From RGIG5579 sp045531235 (GTDB lineage: Bacteria; Bacillota; Clostridia; Oscillospirales; SIG627): a DNA stretch of 7,784 bases. This document shows, one piece after another, positions 5,041 to 7,784 of this stretch. The notes below the pieces were generated by a model. That model saw only the letters and a program-made list of their open reading frames with translations. It was not told the DNA's origin and made no database searches. The translations under genes and the position numbers were made by a program. The stretch is from NCBI GenBank assembly GCA_045531235.1, contig JAZSDQ010000108.1, positions 1 through 7,784 on the forward strand. Direction: 5' to 3'. The stretch's first letter is position 1. Each line of letters begins with the position of its first letter.

Positions 5041-5925
5041 ATGTACGAACTGATTCAGGTATCGGAAAACTGCTACTATATTCAATGCCCTGCTAAAATC
5101 GGTATTGTTAAAATCGGAAAAGATGAGGTTTGTCTCATTGACAGTGGCAACAACAAAGAAGCAGGAAAAAAAGTGCTGAAGATTTTAAATGCCAACGGCT
5201 GGAAACTGAACGCCATTTACATCACCCATTCCCATGCCGATCACATTGGCGGAAATCAGTATCTTCAGGAGCAGACGGGATGCAAGATTTATGCCCCGGG
5301 AATCGAGTGTGATTTTACCAATCACCCCATATTGGAACCCTCTTTTTTGTTTGGCGCCTATCCACCCGAGGATCTGAGGCATAAATTCCTTTTGGCCAAA
5401 GAAAGCTCTGCGGAGAATCTGACGCAAGACTCGCTTCCTCAAGGCTTTGAGATCATCCCGCTCCCCGGTCACTTTTTTGATATGGTAGGCTTTAAAACGC
5501 CGGATAATATCGTTTATCTTGCAGACTGTCTTTCAAGCAAGGAAACCTTGGACAAATACGGTATCGGCTTTATTTACGACGTCGGCGCATATCTTGATAC
5601 ACTGGAAAAAGTAAAGGAGATGAAAGCAAGGCTCTTCATCCCCTCTCATGCCGAACCCAGCGAAAATCTTCGTTTGCTTATTGATTACAATATCGCTAAA
5701 GTAGAGGAAATTATGGAAAAGATCACCCAGATCTGCCGTAAGCCTCTCACCTTTGAAAACATTTTGCAAAAGCTTTTCCAAATCTATGGACTTACAATGA
5801 ATTTTGAACAATATGCCCTTGTGGGAAGTACGGTGCGCTCATATCTTGCATATCTGAAAGAAGCAGGAAAAATACAAGCTATCATTGAGAGCAATCGACT
5901 GCTTTGGAAAAAAGCAGAGAAATGA
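5041..5925 (+). CDS. Metallo-beta-lactamase-fold hydrolase with C-terminal helical (winged-helix-like) tail
   Basis: 294 residues of the glyoxalase II/MBL superfamily, which binds two metals and hydrolyses thioesters, lactams, phosphodiesters or similar bonds. The ligand set is complete: THSHADH (62-68; H63, H65, D67, H68), PGH (H144), ADC (D162) and PSH (H203). The strand CLIDSGNN (31-38) before it is also typical. Residues 209-294 form a helical tail with an LxxxLK-x-x-GKI-like stretch near the end. This recalls the winged helix of LACTB2-type MBL proteins, some of which act on RNA, so RNA or small-molecule substrates are both possible. AGGAG at 5031-5035 lies 5 nt before the ATG and overlaps the preceding stop, so it is translated from the same mRNA as the M28 gene. 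Confidence 0.87.
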   Translation: MYELIQVSENCYYIQCPAKIGIVKIGKDEVCLIDSGNNKEAGKKVLKILNANGWKLNAIYITHSHADHIGGNQYLQEQTGCKIYAPGIECDFTNHPILEPSFLFGAYPPEDLRHKFLLAKESSAENLTQDSLPQGFEIIPLPGHFFDMVGFKTPDNIVYLADCLSSKETLDKYGIGFIYDVGAYLDTLEKVKEMKARLFIPSHAEPSENLRLLIDYNIAKVEEIMEKITQICRKPLTFENILQKLFQIYGLTMNFEQYALVGSTVRSYLAYLKEAGKIQAIIESNRLLWKKAEK

Positions 5926-5936
5926 TTTATATTCTA

Positions 5937-5965
5937 TTGATTTTGAAGCGGCCTTTTGCTACACT
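5937..5965 (+). promoter_or_regulatory. Likely promoter of the esterase / M20 amidohydrolase pair
   Basis: TTGATT (5937-5942) and TACACT (5960-5965) are 17 bp apart, each matching its consensus at 4/6, with a TGC extension (5957-5959). Transcription would start near 5972, leaving about 23 nt of leader with the ribosome site. No terminator separates it from the upstream gene, so readthrough from the MBL gene is also possible. Confidence 0.45.
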
Positions 5966-5984
5966 GTAACCAGATTTATATCAG

Positions 5985-5991
5985 AGGTGAG
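5985..5991 (+). promoter_or_regulatory. Ribosome binding site fixing the esterase start
   Basis: GAGGTGA (5985-5991 region) complements the 16S 3' end and lies 4-7 nt before ATG 5995. It argues against an in-frame TTG at 5956, which lies inside the predicted -10 spacer. Confidence 0.65.
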
Positions 5992-5994
5992 ATT

Positions 5995-6747
5995 ATGAAA
6001 CATTCTTTTTTGCTCATCGGGCAGTCCAACGCCGCAGGGCGAGGATTCCCCGAAGAAGTTGATCCCATTGACGATGACAGAATTTCGGTACTCCGCAACG
6101 GGCGCTGGAGAAAAATGTACGTACCTGTCAATCCCGACCGAGTAACCTCAGGCATTTGTCTCATTGAGAGTTTTGCACAGCGATATGCGGAAGAAAAAGG
6201 CGTGGAAGTGGGAATTATCCCCTGTGCCGACGGTGGAAGCAATCTGAACCAGTGGCAGATCGGCGGTCTTTTGTTTGACCACACCTGCTACTTGGCTTCT
6301 CTTGCAAGTCGCACCTCCACCATTGCAGGCGTTCTCTGGCATCAAGGCGAATCGGACTGCGATGCAGACAGATATCCTTTTTACGAGGAAAAGCTGACAA
6401 AGATCTTTGCCGCTTTCCGTGAAAAGCTGGATCTTTATGACGTTCCTTTTTTGGTAGGTGGTCTCGGTGATTATCTGAAAGACTGTCCTCGCTCGGAAAA
6501 ATATAAAAATTATCCCATTATCAATGCGGCGCTTCAGAGCTATGCTGCCAAAACGCCGATGACCGGCTTCGTTTCTGCTGAGGGGCTGGGTGCCAACCCC
6601 GATAATCTTCACTTTTCGGCAAAAGCGCTGCGTGAATTCGGACTTCGCTATTACGATAAGTTCCTGACTCTGGAAGATAAAAACAAGGTGTTTGTGGAAA
6701 AATCCACTCCCGATGCCGCCATTCGTACGGACATTGAAAACTTGTAA
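5995..6747 (+). CDS. SASA-domain (CE6 / sialate O-acetylesterase-like) serine esterase
   Basis: 250 residues. The start FLLIGQSNAAG (5-15) carries the GQSN nucleophile block (S11) of the SASA/DUF303 group. This group includes carbohydrate esterase family 6 acetylxylan esterases and sialate O-acetylesterases, in an SGNH-like fold. ADGGSNLNQW (78-87) and WHQGESD (115-121) are the next conserved blocks, and NPDNLHFS (201-208) holds the D-x-x-H pair (D203, H206) that completes the triad. The role would be removing acetyl groups from a sugar or similar ester. There is no signal peptide, so it would act in the cytoplasm on an imported compound. It has its own likely promoter and is followed 12 nt later by an M20 amidohydrolase, suggesting joint removal of ester and amide groups. 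The exact substrate cannot be told. Confidence 0.85.
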   Translation: MKHSFLLIGQSNAAGRGFPEEVDPIDDDRISVLRNGRWRKMYVPVNPDRVTSGICLIESFAQRYAEEKGVEVGIIPCADGGSNLNQWQIGGLLFDHTCYLASLASRTSTIAGVLWHQGESDCDADRYPFYEEKLTKIFAAFREKLDLYDVPFLVGGLGDYLKDCPRSEKYKNYPIINAALQSYAAKTPMTGFVSAEGLGANPDNLHFSAKALREFGLRYYDKFLTLEDKNKVFVEKSTPDAAIRTDIENL

Positions 6748-6759
6748 AAGGAGAATATT

Positions 6760-7784
6760 ATGGAAAAACTGATTCAAGCGGTAGAAAAACACAAAGATCT
6801 GATCTTGAAAACCGAACGTCACATTTGGAAAAACCCCGAAACGGGATACAAGGAATGGAAGACCTCTCAATATATGGCTTCTGTTTTTGAAGAGCTAGGT
6901 TACAAGCTTCACTTTGCGGGAGATATCCCCGGATTTTACACGGTCATCGATACCGGCCGCGAAGGTCCCGAGGTGATGATCCTTGCGGAGCTTGACTCCA
7001 TCATTTGTCCCGATCACCCGGAAGCCGATCCCGAAACCGGTGCGGTGCACTCCTGCGGACACAACGCTCAGTGCGCAGGTTTGGTCGGCATTGCCGCGGC
7101 GTTGAAGGAGGAAGGAGCACTTGACGGGCTTTGCGGAAAGATCCGCCTCTGCGCCGTACCTGCGGAAGAGCTTCTGGAGATCGAATACCGCACACGGCTG
7201 AAAAAAGAAGGAAAGATCCGTTATTTTGGCGGAAAGACCGAATTTATGTCCCGCGGTTATTTTGACGGTGTAGATATTGCCTTTATGATCCATACCGGCG
7301 CTGAGTTTGCAGCCAGCCAAGGCAGCGTAGGCTGCCTTGCCAAGCAGATCATTTACAAAGGCGTAGCTTCTCACGCAGGCGGCTCTCCCTGGAACGGCAA
7401 GAATGCTTTGTATGCCGCCACCTGCGGTTTAAATGCAGTCAACGCCATTCGCGAGACCTTCCAGGAAAAGGATATTATTCGTGTGCACCCCATTATCACC
7501 GAGGGCGGGACCTCCGTGAACGTTATTCCCAACAAGGTGAAACTGGAAAGCTACGTGCGTGGTGCGAATATGCCTGCGGCGGTGGAGGCCAACAAAAAAA
7601 TCGACCGTGCGATAGCTGCTGCTGCTGCATCTATCGGTGCGAAAGTACATATCACCGACACCCCCGGCTCCTGGCCTCGCCTGACCGATCCTGTGATAAT
7701 GAAGGCGTTTGAGGAAGCCATGGACGAGGTACTGGAAACAAAGGATTGCAGTCTGGACTACTGGAATGCGGGCTGCTCGGATAT
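6760..7784 (+). CDS. M20-family metal-dependent amidohydrolase (M20D/AbgB-like), 3' end missing
   Basis: 341 codons are read before the window ends, with no stop. AAGGAGA (6748-6754) is well placed before ATG 6760. Features of the M20 peptidase/amidohydrolase family, which cleaves N-acyl or peptide bonds with one or two metals, are HIWKNPETGYKEWKT (21-35), ELDS (77-80, D79), SCGHNAQ (98-104; C99 and H101 as metal ligands, the Cys being typical of M20D), VPAEE (133-137; E136/E137 base and ligand), HTG (H178), and SHAGGSPWNGKNA (204-216), the start of the dimerisation domain. NVIPNKVKLESYVRG (254-268) is also a hallmark. The window ends in NAGCSD, which corresponds to the late GS[TS]D block, so about 60-100 residues including the last histidine ligand are missing. 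Relatives include aminobenzoyl-glutamate, hippurate and indole-acetyl-amino-acid hydrolases. The substrate is unknown. Confidence 0.87.
   Translation, partial: MEKLIQAVEKHKDLILKTERHIWKNPETGYKEWKTSQYMASVFEELGYKLHFAGDIPGFYTVIDTGREGPEVMILAELDSIICPDHPEADPETGAVHSCGHNAQCAGLVGIAAALKEEGALDGLCGKIRLCAVPAEELLEIEYRTRLKKEGKIRYFGGKTEFMSRGYFDGVDIAFMIHTGAEFAASQGSVGCLAKQIIYKGVASHAGGSPWNGKNALYAATCGLNAVNAIRETFQEKDIIRVHPIITEGGTSVNVIPNKVKLESYVRGANMPAAVEANKKIDRAIAAAAASIGAKVHITDTPGSWPRLTDPVIMKAFEEAMDEVLETKDCSLDYWNAGCSD

Noticed and set aside
5956..5994. Alternative TTG start of the esterase thirteen codons upstream
   Set aside because: It falls in the predicted promoter and lacks a ribosome site; the GQSN block belongs near the N-terminus, as it does from ATG 5995.
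6148..7374. Long minus-strand frames opposite the esterase and M20 genes
   Set aside because: The plus strand carries complete family motifs in both genes; the antisense frames show none.
7612..7630. GCT triplet run in the M20 gene
   Set aside because: It is only four to five alanine codons in a helix and keeps the frame; not a notable repeat.

Overview
The window looks like chromosomal DNA of a low-to-moderate GC Firmicute, most likely a gut-type clostridial lineage. This rests on purine-rich AGGAG-type ribosome sites, sigma-A-like promoters with TGn extended -10 elements, A/T-tract intergenic DNA, short-gap operons and gene families typical of Clostridia. It is inference: no species-level marker is visible. 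There is no rRNA, CRISPR array, IS element or phage gene.

Left part (1-1166): two SpoU/TrmH-class RNA 2'-O-ribose methyltransferase genes diverge from a 165-bp AT-rich intergenic region. One runs left and is cut by the window edge; the other is rlmB-like. The region holds one plausible promoter for each gene, a 12+12 bp inverted repeat and a 16-bp T7CGA7 palindrome. The rlmB-like promoter sits so close to the ATG that the mRNA is probably leaderless.

Centre (1186-3866): rlmB is followed 19 nt later by an 846-codon gene of unknown function. Its C-terminal two thirds has the layout of a P1B-type ATPase: four membrane helices, a loop, two helices, a P/N-like domain, then two helices. However, the DKTGT, TGES, CPC and GDGxND signatures are eroded or missing, and about 295 acidic residues stand where metal-binding domains would be. 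I read it as a pseudo-ATPase; it is the best candidate for something undescribed here. A tRNA-Arg(CCG) lies 31 nt after its stop, separated by a weak hairpin and followed directly by a strong terminator.

Right part (3867-7784): after a promoter region with two CACGTG inverted sites come four consecutive hydrolases. They are a membrane-embedded M28-type metallopeptidase, an MBL-fold hydrolase with a C-terminal helical/winged-helix-like tail, a SASA/CE6-type esterase with its own likely promoter, and an M20 amidohydrolase cut by the window end. None has a signal peptide, so the set probably acts on small amides, peptides or esters inside the cell or at the inner membrane face. The shared substrate is unknown.
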